Shown: positions 26,095 to 34,038 of the stretch, piece after piece
Position numbering within the stretch: position 1 is the stretch's first letter
Layout of the letters: each line of letters begins with the position of its first letter
Origin: CAISIP01 sp965278985
GTDB taxonomy: Bacteria > Pseudomonadota > Gammaproteobacteria > Burkholderiales > Burkholderiaceae_C
DNA length: 64,000 bases
Assembly: GCA_965278985.1 (NCBI GenBank)
Contig: OZ257131.1
Coordinates: 62,001 to 126,000 of the forward strand
Direction of reading: 5' to 3'
Position numbers and translations under genes: made by a program
Notes under the pieces: model-generated
Seen by the model: only the letters and a program-made list of their open reading frames with translations
What the model was told of the DNA's origin: nothing
Databases searched by the model: none

Positions 26095-27147
26095 TCAGAT
26101 ACCCGACGCCTTGCGCATGGTCTGCATGCGGTCCACGGGCTTGACCACCAGCGTCTTGAGTTCCGCTCCCTGCAGCACCGTCAGCTTGACTTCCGCATCG
26201 GGGCGGGGGCGGTCCCACAGGCGCTTGTAGAAGGCTTCCAGCGTGGCGACGGTGCTGCCATCCACGGCCAGGACCAGATCCCCCTCCGAGAGCCCCGCCG
26301 CCTGGGCAGGGCTGTCCTTGTTGACACGCACCACCTGCACGCGGCCGTTCTGTTCGGTGGAGGACAACCCGATCCACGGCCGATGGCTTTGGCGGGCCTC
26401 GCCGGTCTGCTGCATTTCGGCCAGGATGGGCTTGAGCAGGTCCACCGGCACGAACATGTTGCCCGGCAGGCGCCGGTTGCCACCCATCGCGTCCCCCACG
26501 AAGAGGCTGCCGACGCCCACCAGTTCTCCGCGCTGGTTGAACAGCGGGGCGCCGGAATGGTTGCCGATGGGAGGGCTGGTGAAGACCGCCGACTCGATGT
26601 GGTACTCCCAGTAGCCGGAGAAGGGGCGCTTGCTCACCAGCTGGGTCATCGCCACGTCGCCATCCTGGTCGATGGCCTGCGGTCCGGTGGCGGCCATGAG
26701 CGCCTCGCCGGCCTGCAGGTCCTTGAGCGCGCCCATCGCCACGGGCTGCACCCCGGCCAAAGGCACCAGGGTACGGATCAGGCCGAAACCGGTGGCGAGG
26801 TCGTAGGCGACCGCGCGCGCGGGCAATGCCTTGTTGTCCTGCGTGAGCACCTGGATGTCCTGTGCATCGAGCACCAGGTAGCCGATGGTGAGGATCAGCC
26901 CGTCCTTGCCGATCACCACACCCGAGCCGCTGCGCTGGGCACCGAGCGATTCCGCCGAGGCCGCATCCGGTGCCGCCTTCACCTGCACGCCGACGACCGC
27001 CGCATTGGCGCGGTTGAAAGCCTCCAGTGCAGCCGGTGCCGCATGGTTGTCCCGGGCCGGCGTCTGGGCGGCGACCGGAGCCATCCAGGCCACGTACGCA
27101 CACACGCACGCCACCACCATCCGCCGCAAGCTGCCGGTATGCACCAT
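26095..27147 (-). CDS. DegP/HtrA-like protein with PDZ domain and degenerate catalytic triad
   Basis: 350 residues. A signal peptide ends VAAQ; a trypsin-like domain spans about 30–235 and a PDZ domain about 250–335 (VQVVRVNKDSPAQAAGLSEGDLVLAVDG). In active DegP the triad lies in TNNHVVD, SDIAL and GNSGG. Here the matching segments read LTIGYLVLD, TGFGLI and GNHSGAP, so histidine is Tyr, aspartate is Gly, and only the serine remains. It is therefore probably a non-proteolytic binding or chaperone protein. GGGGGA precedes the chosen ATG; an in-frame ATG 28 codons upstream is unlikely. Confidence 0.82.
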   Translation of the reverse strand: MVHTGSLRRMVVACVCAYVAWMAPVAAQTPARDNHAAPAALEAFNRANAAVVGVQVKAAPDAASAESLGAQRSGSGVVIGKDGLILTIGYLVLDAQDIQVLTQDNKALPARAVAYDLATGFGLIRTLVPLAGVQPVAMGALKDLQAGEALMAATGPQAIDQDGDVAMTQLVSKRPFSGYWEYHIESAVFTSPPIGNHSGAPLFNQRGELVGVGSLFVGDAMGGNRRLPGNMFVPVDLLKPILAEMQQTGEARQSHRPWIGLSSTEQNGRVQVVRVNKDSPAQAAGLSEGDLVLAVDGSTVATLEAFYKRLWDRPRPDAEVKLTVLQGAELKTLVVKPVDRMQTMRKASGI

Positions 27148-27405
27148 GGTTCCCCCGTCGAAATGTGTCGTTGGGAACCAAGGATGCTCCAAAAACGGGG
27201 CGGCTGCAATGGGCATCCACCGCGACACCACGGATGCTGACGAGTCTGAAAAGGCTCAGACGCTTGAGCGCGAAATCGTTGATTGGGGGGATGATGCTGG
27301 TCGTCAGCATCTCGCACGCCGGAGCCATCCTGGTGGCTGATCCGCGTAAAGACCGTCAGGTAGGTGCAAGCACCCGCATCGGGCGCACGCGGAGTACTTG
27401 GCTAT
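27148..27405. other. intergenic region with two small inverted repeats
   Basis: GTCTGA/TCAGAC (27244–27249, 27256–27261) and the perfect 7-bp GATGCTG/CAGCATC with 5-base loop (27293–27299, 27305–27311) are the only structures seen. The second could end transcription from the left-facing small gene, but there is no T-tract on either side. Base composition shifts towards AT from about 27240. Confidence 0.35.
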
Positions 27406-27648
27406 CTAATTGGAGAGTCTTGTCGCTTCGTTATCGGATAGCCCAACGCGAAGAATTGCTTTGCCGGACTCTGGGATCCAGGATGTATTGACCGGATTTT
27501 TTGTCACTGCCTCTTCTTTTGTGGGCGATATCTGCGCGTTTTCACGTTTCTCATCACTACGGACATCTGATGTGAATATGGTTTCGTCACCAGACCCGTA
27601 TGAAATAGCAGACACCACCAGGAGAGAAGCGGCCACGAACTTGTTCAT
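27406..27648 (-). CDS. small secreted protein of unknown function, lower-GC gene
   Basis: 80 residues: a Sec signal peptide MNKFVAASLLVVSAISYGSG followed by a polar, disordered-looking mature part with many Glu, Lys, Ser and Thr, ending in SWIPESGKAILRVGLSDNEATRL. GGAG precedes the ATG at good distance. The codon use and AT content are clearly unlike the neighbours, suggesting horizontal acquisition. I do not recognise the family. An overlapping opposite-strand frame (27410–27736) has no signal or motif and is less likely. Confidence 0.5.
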   Translation of the reverse strand: MNKFVAASLLVVSAISYGSGDETIFTSDVRSDEKRENAQISPTKEEAVTKNPVNTSWIPESGKAILRVGLSDNEATRLSN

Positions 27649-28036
27649 TGCGACTCCGGAAGAGCATCGTAAATATCCATCACGTGATGCAACGCAACAT
27701 TTGAGCCAGCAACAAAAATTCTTGGAATCTCAATGAGATAGCAAGGTACGCCGAAGTAGCCTGTAATTCATTTCGACAGATCGCGTTGTCCGTGCACGCA
27801 CCAGTTTGTCGCCGGTTCGTGTGCCCCAACGGGTCGTGGCGCATGCGAGGCAGGCGTCTTCACCCCGATGTAGCCCGGCCCATGCGCTTTGCCAAACGAC
27901 CGTCGCAAAACGTGGCCTTTGCGAGATGAAGACACGCGCGTGGCAGGTGTTGAGGGCTGAAAAGGCGACTGCGGTTTCCGCGAAGACCTGCCGGCATGCA
28001 TGTGCAGGCCGCTGTGCACAAGCATCGGAAGGCTTG
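27649..28036. other. 388-base region without a recognised gene beside tRNA-Leu
   Basis: No coding frame convinces. CACAAGC (28017–28023) and GCTTGTG (28032–28038) form a 7-bp hairpin with an 8-base loop that begins inside the tRNA CCA end and extends downstream of it; it lacks a U-tract but may help 3' processing or termination. The left part is lower in GC. Confidence 0.4.
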
Positions 28037-28121
28037 TGGTGCCGGAGGCCGGAATCGAACCGGCACGCCTTTCGGCGGCGGATTTTGAGTCCGCTGCGTC
28101 TACCAATTCCACCACTCCGGC
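28037..28121 (-). tRNA. tRNA-Leu (anticodon CAA)
   Basis: 85 bases including an encoded CCA. Acceptor arms GCCGGAG/CTCCGGC pair fully; the D arm has TGGTAGACGC; the anticodon stem GCGGA/TCCGC encloses the loop CTCAAAA, giving anticodon CAA at 28085–28087 for UUG codons. A class II variable arm (CGCC GAAA GGCG) and the T loop GGTTCGATTCC are present. All features match a functional leucine tRNA. Confidence 0.96.
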
Positions 28122-28142
28122 AGCGGGAGAGCGAAGCTGGAA

Positions 28143-28148
28143 ATTATG
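28143..28148 (-). promoter_or_regulatory. candidate -10 box for tRNA-Leu
   Basis: CATAAT on the minus strand, 22 bases upstream of the mature tRNA 5' end. No good -35 is seen at 16–18 bases. The opposite strand carries the cysM leader. Confidence 0.3.
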
Positions 28149-28161
28149 GCACAGTGCGGGG

Positions 28162-29064
28162 ATGACCTATCCCACCATCGAAGACGCCATCGGCAAGACG
28201 CCGCTGGTGGCCTTGCAGCGCATCGGCGCCGCAGACAACGCCGCGCGGGGCAATGTGATCCTGGGCAAGCTCGAAGGCAACAACCCCGCGGGTTCGGTGA
28301 AGGACCGGCCCGCGCTGTCGATGATCCGCCGCGCGCAGGAACGCGGCCAGATCAAGCCGGGTGACACGCTGATCGAGGCGACCTCGGGCAACACCGGCAT
28401 CGCGCTGGCCATGGCGGCGGCCATCCTGGGCTACCGCATGGTGCTGATCATGCCGGAGGACCTGTCCATCGAGCGCGTGCAGACCATGAAGGCCTACGGT
28501 GCGGAGCTCATCCTCACGCCCAAGAGCGGTGGCATGGAATACGCACGCGACCTGGCCGACCAGATGGTGGCACAGGGCAAGGGCCTGGTGCTGGACCAGT
28601 TCGCCAATCCCGACAACCCGCGTGCCCACTACGAGACCACGGGGCCGGAGCTCTGGGCCGACACCCACGGCAGGATCACGCACTTCGTGAGCGCCATGGG
28701 CACCACCGGCACCATCACGGGCGTGGGGCGCTTCCTCAAGGAGAAAAACCCCGCCATCCGCATCATCGGCGCGCAGCCCATGGAGGGGTCGCGGATCCCC
28801 GGCATCCGCAAGTGGCCCACGGAATACCTGCCCAAGATCTACGACCCCACGCTGGTGGACGAGCTGGTCTACGTGGGCCAGGACGACGCCGAGGACATGT
28901 GCCGGCGCATGGCGCGCGAGGAAGGCATTTTCGCGGGCATCTCGGCCGCCGGCGCCCTGTGGGTGGCGCAGCAGATCAGCCTGCAGGTGCGCGACGCCAC
29001 CATCGTGTTCGTGGTCTGCGACCGCGGCGACCGCTACCTTTCCACCGGCGTGTTCCCTGCCTGA
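28162..29064 (+). CDS. cysM: cysteine synthase B
   Basis: 300 residues. This PLP enzyme makes cysteine from O-acetylserine and sulphide, and S-sulphocysteine from thiosulphate in the CysM branch. The PLP lysine lies in NPAGSVKDRPALSMI, the substrate loop in EATSGNTGIALAMAA, and the phosphate loop in GTTGTITGVGRFLK. The end CDRGDRYLSTGVFPA is characteristic of CysM. GCGGGG precedes the ATG at 28162; an out-of-frame ATG lies at 28146. Divergent from tRNA-Leu and followed by the structured repeat. Confidence 0.93.
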   Translation: MTYPTIEDAIGKTPLVALQRIGAADNAARGNVILGKLEGNNPAGSVKDRPALSMIRRAQERGQIKPGDTLIEATSGNTGIALAMAAAILGYRMVLIMPEDLSIERVQTMKAYGAELILTPKSGGMEYARDLADQMVAQGKGLVLDQFANPDNPRAHYETTGPELWADTHGRITHFVSAMGTTGTITGVGRFLKEKNPAIRIIGAQPMEGSRIPGIRKWPTEYLPKIYDPTLVDELVYVGQDDAEDMCRRMAREEGIFAGISAAGALWVAQQISLQVRDATIVFVVCDRGDRYLSTGVFPA

Positions 29065-29156
29065 CATGCAACCGTCCCCACGCTCCCCCGCTTCGCGAGG
29101 TCCGCTGTCCCCCGAGGGGGTGCGTCAGTGCCTGCTGGCGGCCGGGCGGCACTGAC
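29065..29156 (+). repeat. structured intergenic repeat, copy 2
   Basis: It occupies exactly the space between the cysM stop and the ATG of the next gene. GTCAGTGCC (29124–29132) pairs with GGCACTGAC (29148–29156) over a 15-base loop, the stem ending at the base before the ATG. The CCCCC/GGGGG hairpin and the GCGAGGTCCGCTG block match copy 1 at 21044–21135; the stem differs in sequence but keeps pairing. Confidence 0.75.
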
Positions 29157-29678
29157 ATGGCCGAATTCCGCTTCTGTCCGAACTGCGCCCACCCGCTGGA
29201 GTACATCGGCCAGCTCGAAGATGGTGGCGAGAAAGAGCGGCTGCGTTGCGTGGCCTGCGGCTTCACGCACTGGAACAACCCCACGCCCGTGCTGGCTGCG
29301 GTGATCGAATACGAAGGCCAGGTGCTGCTGGCGCGCAATGCGGCCTGGCCGGCCAAGGTTTTTGCGCTGATCACGGGTTTCATGGAAGCCGGCGAGACGC
29401 CCGAGGACGGCATCCGCCGCGAGATCGCGGAAGAGACCAACCTGCAGACGGACGCGCTGGGCCTGATCGGTGTCTATGACTTCCAGCGCATGAACTAGGT
29501 CATCATCGCCTACCACGCACGCTGCAGCGGAGAGGTGCGGCTGTCGCCCGAACTGGTGGACTACAAGCTGCTGCGGCACGAGGATGTCTTGTGCTGGCCG
29601 CAGGGCACGGGCATGGCAATGGCCGACTGGCTGCGCTCACGCGGCTACGAACCCCGATTCGCGGAACGCCGCGCCTAG
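29157..29678 (+). pseudogene. Nudix hydrolase with zinc ribbon, interrupted by an in-frame amber codon
   Basis: The intact frame would encode 173 residues. A zinc ribbon (CPNC and CVAC, residues 8–40) precedes a Nudix domain with GFMEAGETPEDGIRREIAEE, so the catalytic motif is complete. At 29496–29498 the codon after QRMN is TAG; the frame then continues VIIAYHARCSGEVRLSPEL to a final TAG at 29676. From memory, homologues have glutamine here, so CAG to TAG is the likely change. Translation stopping at residue 113 would lose the last strands of the fold. Sequencing error or readthrough are alternatives. No ribosome site lies before the ATG, which is preceded by the repeat hairpin. Confidence 0.75.
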
Positions 29679-29703
29679 AATCGCGCCAACCGAAGGAAAC
29701 GAG

Positions 29704-29931
29704 ATGAACGCTGATTTCGAAGTCGATGCGCGCGGCCTGAACTGCCCCTTGCCCATCCTCAAGGCCAAGAAGGCCTTGAACGGCATGGAGAGCGGCCAGA
29801 CAGTGCGTGTCGTGGCGACCGATGCCGGCTCGGTGCGCGATTTCCAGGCCTTCGCCAAGCAAACCGGCAACGAACTGCTGCAGCAGGAGACCGTGGGCGC
29901 CGACTACATCCACGTGATGCGCCGCCGCTAA
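29704..29931 (+). CDS. tusA: sulphurtransferase TusA/SirA family
   Basis: 75 residues, the full length of this family. The active cysteine is in ARGLNCPLPILKAKKAL (CPxP motif), and VRVVATDAGSVRDFQAF is the second strand. TusA accepts sulphur from IscS and relays it for tRNA thiouridine or other sulphur transfer. AAGGAAACGAG precedes the ATG. Proximity to cysM fits sulphur metabolism, but a regulatory link is not shown. Single-gene relatives of different function (YeeD, YedF) cannot be excluded. Confidence 0.85.
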   Translation: MNADFEVDARGLNCPLPILKAKKALNGMESGQTVRVVATDAGSVRDFQAFAKQTGNELLQQETVGADYIHVMRRR

Positions 29932-29958
29932 GCAGCGGCGCATTGTCCTCGTCGAGGA

Positions 29959-32880
29959 TCAGGGCAGCCGCGCGAGCTGCTCCTTCACCTTGCCCAGCGT
30001 CGCGCCGAAATCGGCCAGGCGCTTGCGCTCCTGCTCGATCACCGCCGCCGGCGCGCGTGCCACGAAGGACTCGTTGCCCAGCTTCACGTTGGCCTTGCCG
30101 ATCTCACCTTCCAGCCGCACGATTTCCTTGCCCAGCCGCAGTTTCTCCGCGGCCACGTCGATCTCCATGTGCAGGCACACGCGTGACTCGCCGACCACGG
30201 CTACCGGTGCGGTTTGGGCCGCGGCCTGCCATGCAGCTTCGTCGTCAAAGACCTTGACCTCGCTGAGCTTGGCAAGCGACTGCAGAACGGGGGCTGCTGC
30301 GCGCAGGAAGTCGGCGTCACCCACGCCATAAAGCGGCAGGCGGGTGGAGGCGGGTACCTGCATCTCGCTGCGCAGGTTGCGGCAGGCGTCGACGATCTGC
30401 TTGAGCCGCGCCACGTGGGCGATGGCGGCCTCATCGATCTTCTCGGGCTGGGCCTGCGGATAGCGCGCGATGCTGACCGAGTCCCCTGCGATGCCCGCCA
30501 CGGGGGCGACCTTCTGCCAGAGTTCTTCCGTGATGAAGGGGATCACCGGGTGCGCCAGGCGCAGGATGGTCTCCAGCGTACGGATCAGCGTGCGTCGGGT
30601 GGCGCGCTGCTCGGCTTCGCCGCCGGTCTGGATCTGCACCTTGGCGATCTCCAGGTACCAGTCGCAGAACTCGTTCCAGACGAAGTCGTAGATGGTGTTG
30701 GCGACGTTGTCCAGGCGGTACTCGGCGAACCCCTCGGCCACCTTGGCCTCCACCTGCTGCAGCACGGAGCTGATCCAGCGGTCTGCCTGCGAGAACCGCA
30801 TGTAGCCGTGGAAGGGCTGGCCCGGCGCGCATTCGGCCTTGGTGTGTTCCTTGAGGCCGCAGTCCTGGCCCTCGCAGTTCATCAGCACGAAACGCGAGGC
30901 GTTCCAGAGCTTGTTGCAGAAGTTGCGATACCCCTCGCAGCGCTTGGTGTCGAAGTTGATGTTGCGGCCGAGGGACGCCAGGGCCGCGAAGGTGAAGCGC
31001 AACGCGTCGGCGCCGAAGGCGGGGATGCCCTCGGGGAATTCCTTCTGCGTGTTCTTCTTCACCTGCGGCGCCGTCTCAGGCTTGCGCAGGCCTTCGACGC
31101 GTTTCTCGAGCAGCGGGGGCAGCGCGATGCCGTCGATCAGGTCCACCGGGTCCAGCACATTGCCCTCGGACTTGCTCATCTTCTGGCCCTGCGCGTCGCG
31201 TACCAGGCCGTGGATGTAGACATCCTTGAAGGGCACGCGGCCCGTGAAGTGGGTCGTCATCATGATCATCCGGGCCACCCAGAAGAAGATGATGTCGTAA
31301 CCCGTGACCAGCACGGAGGATGGCAGGTACAGGTTGTAGTCGTCGGTGGCGGCTTCCGTCTGGTTGGGCCAGCCCATGGTGGAAAAGGGCACCAGAGCCG
31401 ACGAGTACCAGGTGTCCAGCACGTCCTCGTCGCGCTTGAGCGTCTTGCCAGGCGCCTGGGCCTGGGCGTCCGCTTCGCTGCGCGCCACATACACCTTGCC
31501 GGCTTCGTCGTACCAGGCCGGGATCTGGTGCCCCCACCAGAGCTGGCGGCTGATGCACCAGTCCTGGATGTTGTGCATCCACTGGTTGTAGGTGTTGACC
31601 CAGTTCTCGGGCACGAACTTCACGGCGCCGCTGTCCACGGCGTCGATGGCCTTCTGGGCGATGCTCTTGCCCGTAGGGTCCTTGTCGCTGACCTTGGACA
31701 GCGCCACGAACCACTGGTCGGTGAGCATGGGCTCCACCACCTGGCCGGTGCGTGCGCAGATGGGCAGCATCAGCTTGTGGGGCTTGCTCTCGATCAGCAG
31801 GCCCTGGGCTTCCAGGTCAGCCAGCACCGCCTTGCGTGCGTCGAAACGGTCCATGCCCTGGTAGGCCACCGGGCCGTTCTCGTTGATCTTCGCGTCCAGC
31901 GTGAAGATCGTGATCATCGGCAGGTTGTGGCGCTGCGCGCAGGCGTAGTCGTTGAAGTCGTGCGCGCCGGTGATCTTGACGCAGCCCGAACCGAAGGCGC
32001 GGTCCACGAAGTCGTCCGCGATGATGGGGATCTTGCGGTCGCACAGCGGCAGGTCCACGAACTTGCCGACGAGGTGCGCGTAACGCGCATCTTCCGGATG
32101 CACCGCCAGCGCGCCGTCTGCCAACATCGTCTCGGGCCGCGTGGTGGCGATCGTCATGCCACGCTGCTGCACGCCGTCGATGGCCTGCGGCCCGTCCGAG
32201 AACGGGTAGGTGATGTAGTGCATCTGGCCGTTGGCCTCGGTGCTTTCCACCTCCAGGTCGCTCACGGCGGTCTTGAGCACCGGGTCCCAGTTGACCAGCC
32301 GCTTGCCACGGTAGATCAGACCCTGGTCGTACAGCCGCACGAAAGTCTCGGTCACGATGCCCGAGAGCTTGTCGTCCATCGTAAAGTACTCGTGGCCCCA
32401 GTCCACGCTGGCGCCCATGCGGCGCATCTGCGTGGTGATGGTGTTGCCTGACTTCTGCTTCCACTCCCACACCTTGGCCACGAAGTTCTTGCGCGCCTCG
32501 AATGGTGTGGGGCCCATGTCGTGGCGGCTCTTGCCCTGCGCCTGCAGCTGGCGCTCCACCACGATCTGCGTGGCGATGCCGGCGTGGTCCGTGCCCGGCA
32601 CCCACAGCGTGTTGTCGCCGCGCATGCGGTGGTACCGCGTGAGCGAGTCCATGATGGTCTGGTTGAAGGCATGGCCCATGTGCAGCGTGCCCGTCACATT
32701 GGGCGGCGGCAGCTGGATGGAGAAGGCGCCTACGCCCTCGGCGGGTTTGCCCGTGCCGCGGCTGCCGGCGGCGGCGTAGTTGCGGCGCTCCCATTCCGGC
32801 CCCCACTGGGCTTCAATGGCGGCGGGTTCGAAGGACTTGGAGAGGGCGGCCAGGCCGGGTTGTTGGGGGGTGTCGCTCAT
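29959..32880 (-). CDS. valS: valyl-tRNA synthetase
   Basis: 973 residues, class I synthetase that charges tRNA-Val. The HIGH signature is PNVTGTLHMGHAFNQ near residue 50 and KMSKS is GQKMSKSEGNVLD near 570. The editing domain lies between them, followed by the anticodon-binding domain and a C-terminal coiled coil (from about 905) with the repeated basic helix typical of ValRS. The ATG at 32880 (MSDTPQQPGLAALSKSFEP) is preferred to one 7 codons upstream that would sit in the leader hairpin. No clear ribosome site; leader structure is described separately. Confidence 0.96.
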   Translation of the reverse strand: MSDTPQQPGLAALSKSFEPAAIEAQWGPEWERRNYAAAGSRGTGKPAEGVGAFSIQLPPPNVTGTLHMGHAFNQTIMDSLTRYHRMRGDNTLWVPGTDHAGIATQIVVERQLQAQGKSRHDMGPTPFEARKNFVAKVWEWKQKSGNTITTQMRRMGASVDWGHEYFTMDDKLSGIVTETFVRLYDQGLIYRGKRLVNWDPVLKTAVSDLEVESTEANGQMHYITYPFSDGPQAIDGVQQRGMTIATTRPETMLADGALAVHPEDARYAHLVGKFVDLPLCDRKIPIIADDFVDRAFGSGCVKITGAHDFNDYACAQRHNLPMITIFTLDAKINENGPVAYQGMDRFDARKAVLADLEAQGLLIESKPHKLMLPICARTGQVVEPMLTDQWFVALSKVSDKDPTGKSIAQKAIDAVDSGAVKFVPENWVNTYNQWMHNIQDWCISRQLWWGHQIPAWYDEAGKVYVARSEADAQAQAPGKTLKRDEDVLDTWYSSALVPFSTMGWPNQTEAATDDYNLYLPSSVLVTGYDIIFFWVARMIMMTTHFTGRVPFKDVYIHGLVRDAQGQKMSKSEGNVLDPVDLIDGIALPPLLEKRVEGLRKPETAPQVKKNTQKEFPEGIPAFGADALRFTFAALASLGRNINFDTKRCEGYRNFCNKLWNASRFVLMNCEGQDCGLKEHTKAECAPGQPFHGYMRFSQADRWISSVLQQVEAKVAEGFAEYRLDNVANTIYDFVWNEFCDWYLEIAKVQIQTGGEAEQRATRRTLIRTLETILRLAHPVIPFITEELWQKVAPVAGIAGDSVSIARYPQAQPEKIDEAAIAHVARLKQIVDACRNLRSEMQVPASTRLPLYGVGDADFLRAAAPVLQSLAKLSEVKVFDDEAAWQAAAQTAPVAVVGESRVCLHMEIDVAAEKLRLGKEIVRLEGEIGKANVKLGNESFVARAPAAVIEQERKRLADFGATLGKVKEQLARLP

Positions 32881-32891
32881 GGCTGCTTTGC

Positions 32892-32923
32892 AAAAATGCA
32901 CACGGCACCCGCAGGTGCCGTGT
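32892..32923 (-). terminator. intrinsic terminator or valS leader attenuator
   Basis: On the minus strand ACACGGCACC (32923–32914) pairs perfectly with GGTGCCGTGT (32909–32900) over the loop TGCG, then GCA and five T (32896–32892). It lies between the Bug gene stop and the valS ATG, only 11 bases before that ATG, so valS transcription must cross it unless it starts inside the hairpin. Confidence 0.65.
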
Positions 32924-32947
32924 TTCGACCGGTAGGGGAAAGCCTTG

Positions 32948-32953
32948 ATTCTA
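32948..32953 (-). promoter_or_regulatory. candidate -10 box upstream of the valS leader hairpin
   Basis: TAGAAT on the minus strand matches TATAAT at 5 of 6 positions and would place a start about 60 bases before the valS ATG, ahead of the hairpin. No -35 match is visible at 16–18 bases. Confidence 0.3.
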
Positions 32954-32967
32954 CGTTTGGTGCCCTC

Positions 32968-33954
32968 TCACTCCGGTTCGACTCCCGCGTCGCGCACCTT
33001 TTCGGCCCAACCTTGGCGCTGCACCTTCAGATAGGCCACGAGGGCATCCTGCGGCGTAGGCGATAACGGCCGCCCCGAGATCGCGAGCTTCTGCAGCACG
33101 GCGGGCTTCTGCATGGTCTTGCGCAGCGCGGCCACGATGCGCTCGTGCACATCCGCTGGCAAGCCGGCCGGTGCCAGCAAACCCACCCAGCTCTGGACCA
33201 CGAAGTTCGACACCCCCGCCTCGGCCATGGTGGGCACGTCGGGCGCGTCGGCCAGGCGCTGGTCCGCGGCCACGGCCAGGGCGCGCACCTTGCCTGCCTT
33301 CAACTGCGGCATGGCGCTGGTCTGGTCGATGAACATGAAGGCCACCTGGCCGCCCAGCAGGTCGGTCAGTGCCTGCGGATTGCTTTTGTAGGGGATGGCG
33401 GTGGCCTGTCGGTGCAGGCGCTTCACCAGCGCGCTGCCTGCGATCTGCGTGGTGGGTGAGCCATAGGCGAAAGCGGCCGCGGGCGCGCCCTGGTTGGCCT
33501 GCAGCCAGCGGTCCAGGTCGGCGATGGTCTTGAGCGGCGACTCCGCGCGCACGATGATCAGGAAGGGCGTCTCGACCAGGTTGGCGATGGGCGTGAAGTC
33601 GCGCTCCACATCGTAGGGCAGCTTCTTGAACAGGCTGGGCGCCGAGGAATGCGTGGACGATCCGCCGAAGAGCAGCGTGTAGCCGTCGCCCGGCGCCTTG
33701 GCCACGAAGTCCGCGCCGATGGTGCCAGAGGCGCCGGGGCGGTTCTCGACCAGGAAGCTGCCGCCCAGTTCCTGGCCGAGCTCCTCCGCGATGATGCGCG
33801 CGACGTAGTCGGTGCCGCTGCCGGCCGCGAAGGGCACGATGATCCTTGCGGGACGCGCGGGGTAGGCCTGGGCTGCAGCCAGGCAGGGTAGCGCCAGGGC
33901 GGCGCAGGCGAGGATGGCGGTGACGAGCGTTCGGCGGGTGGGTGGCAATGCCAT
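32968..33954 (-). CDS. tripartite tricarboxylate receptor (TctC/Bug family)
   Basis: 328 residues. The signal peptide includes LVTAILACAALALPCLAAAQA. The Bug core has IIVPFAAGSGTDYVARIIAEEL, FLVENRPGASGTIGADFVAKA and ATAIPYKSNPQALTDLLGG. GGAG precedes the ATG at 33954, preferred to one four codons upstream. It is the last gene of an acyl-CoA catabolic operon, so it probably binds the acid that the operon degrades. Confidence 0.88.
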   Translation of the reverse strand: MALPPTRRTLVTAILACAALALPCLAAAQAYPARPARIIVPFAAGSGTDYVARIIAEELGQELGGSFLVENRPGASGTIGADFVAKAPGDGYTLLFGGSSTHSSAPSLFKKLPYDVERDFTPIANLVETPFLIIVRAESPLKTIADLDRWLQANQGAPAAAFAYGSPTTQIAGSALVKRLHRQATAIPYKSNPQALTDLLGGQVAFMFIDQTSAMPQLKAGKVRALAVAADQRLADAPDVPTMAEAGVSNFVVQSWVGLLAPAGLPADVHERIVAALRKTMQKPAVLQKLAISGRPLSPTPQDALVAYLKVQRQGWAEKVRDAGVEPE

Positions 33955-34038
33955 GGGTGTCTCCAAGGGGCGTAAAGGGTTTGTGCTGCTGGCTTGGCCG
34001 GGCCGGGCGGGGTCGGGACTGGGCGGGGCAGGGTGCGG

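Noticed and set aside
27410..27736. Opposite-strand 108-codon frame over the small secreted gene
   Set aside because: No signal peptide, no ribosome site and no motif, whereas the minus-strand frame has both a signal peptide and GGAG.
27290..28040. Duplicated tRNA-Leu 3' end marking an integrated element
   Set aside because: Only the 7-base GCCGGAG near 27311 matches the tRNA 3' end, too short to be an attachment duplication, and no integrase is present.
30214..32451. Plus-strand open frame of about 745 codons across valS
   Set aside because: It is the mirror of valS, with no recognisable domain and composition typical of antisense shadow frames.
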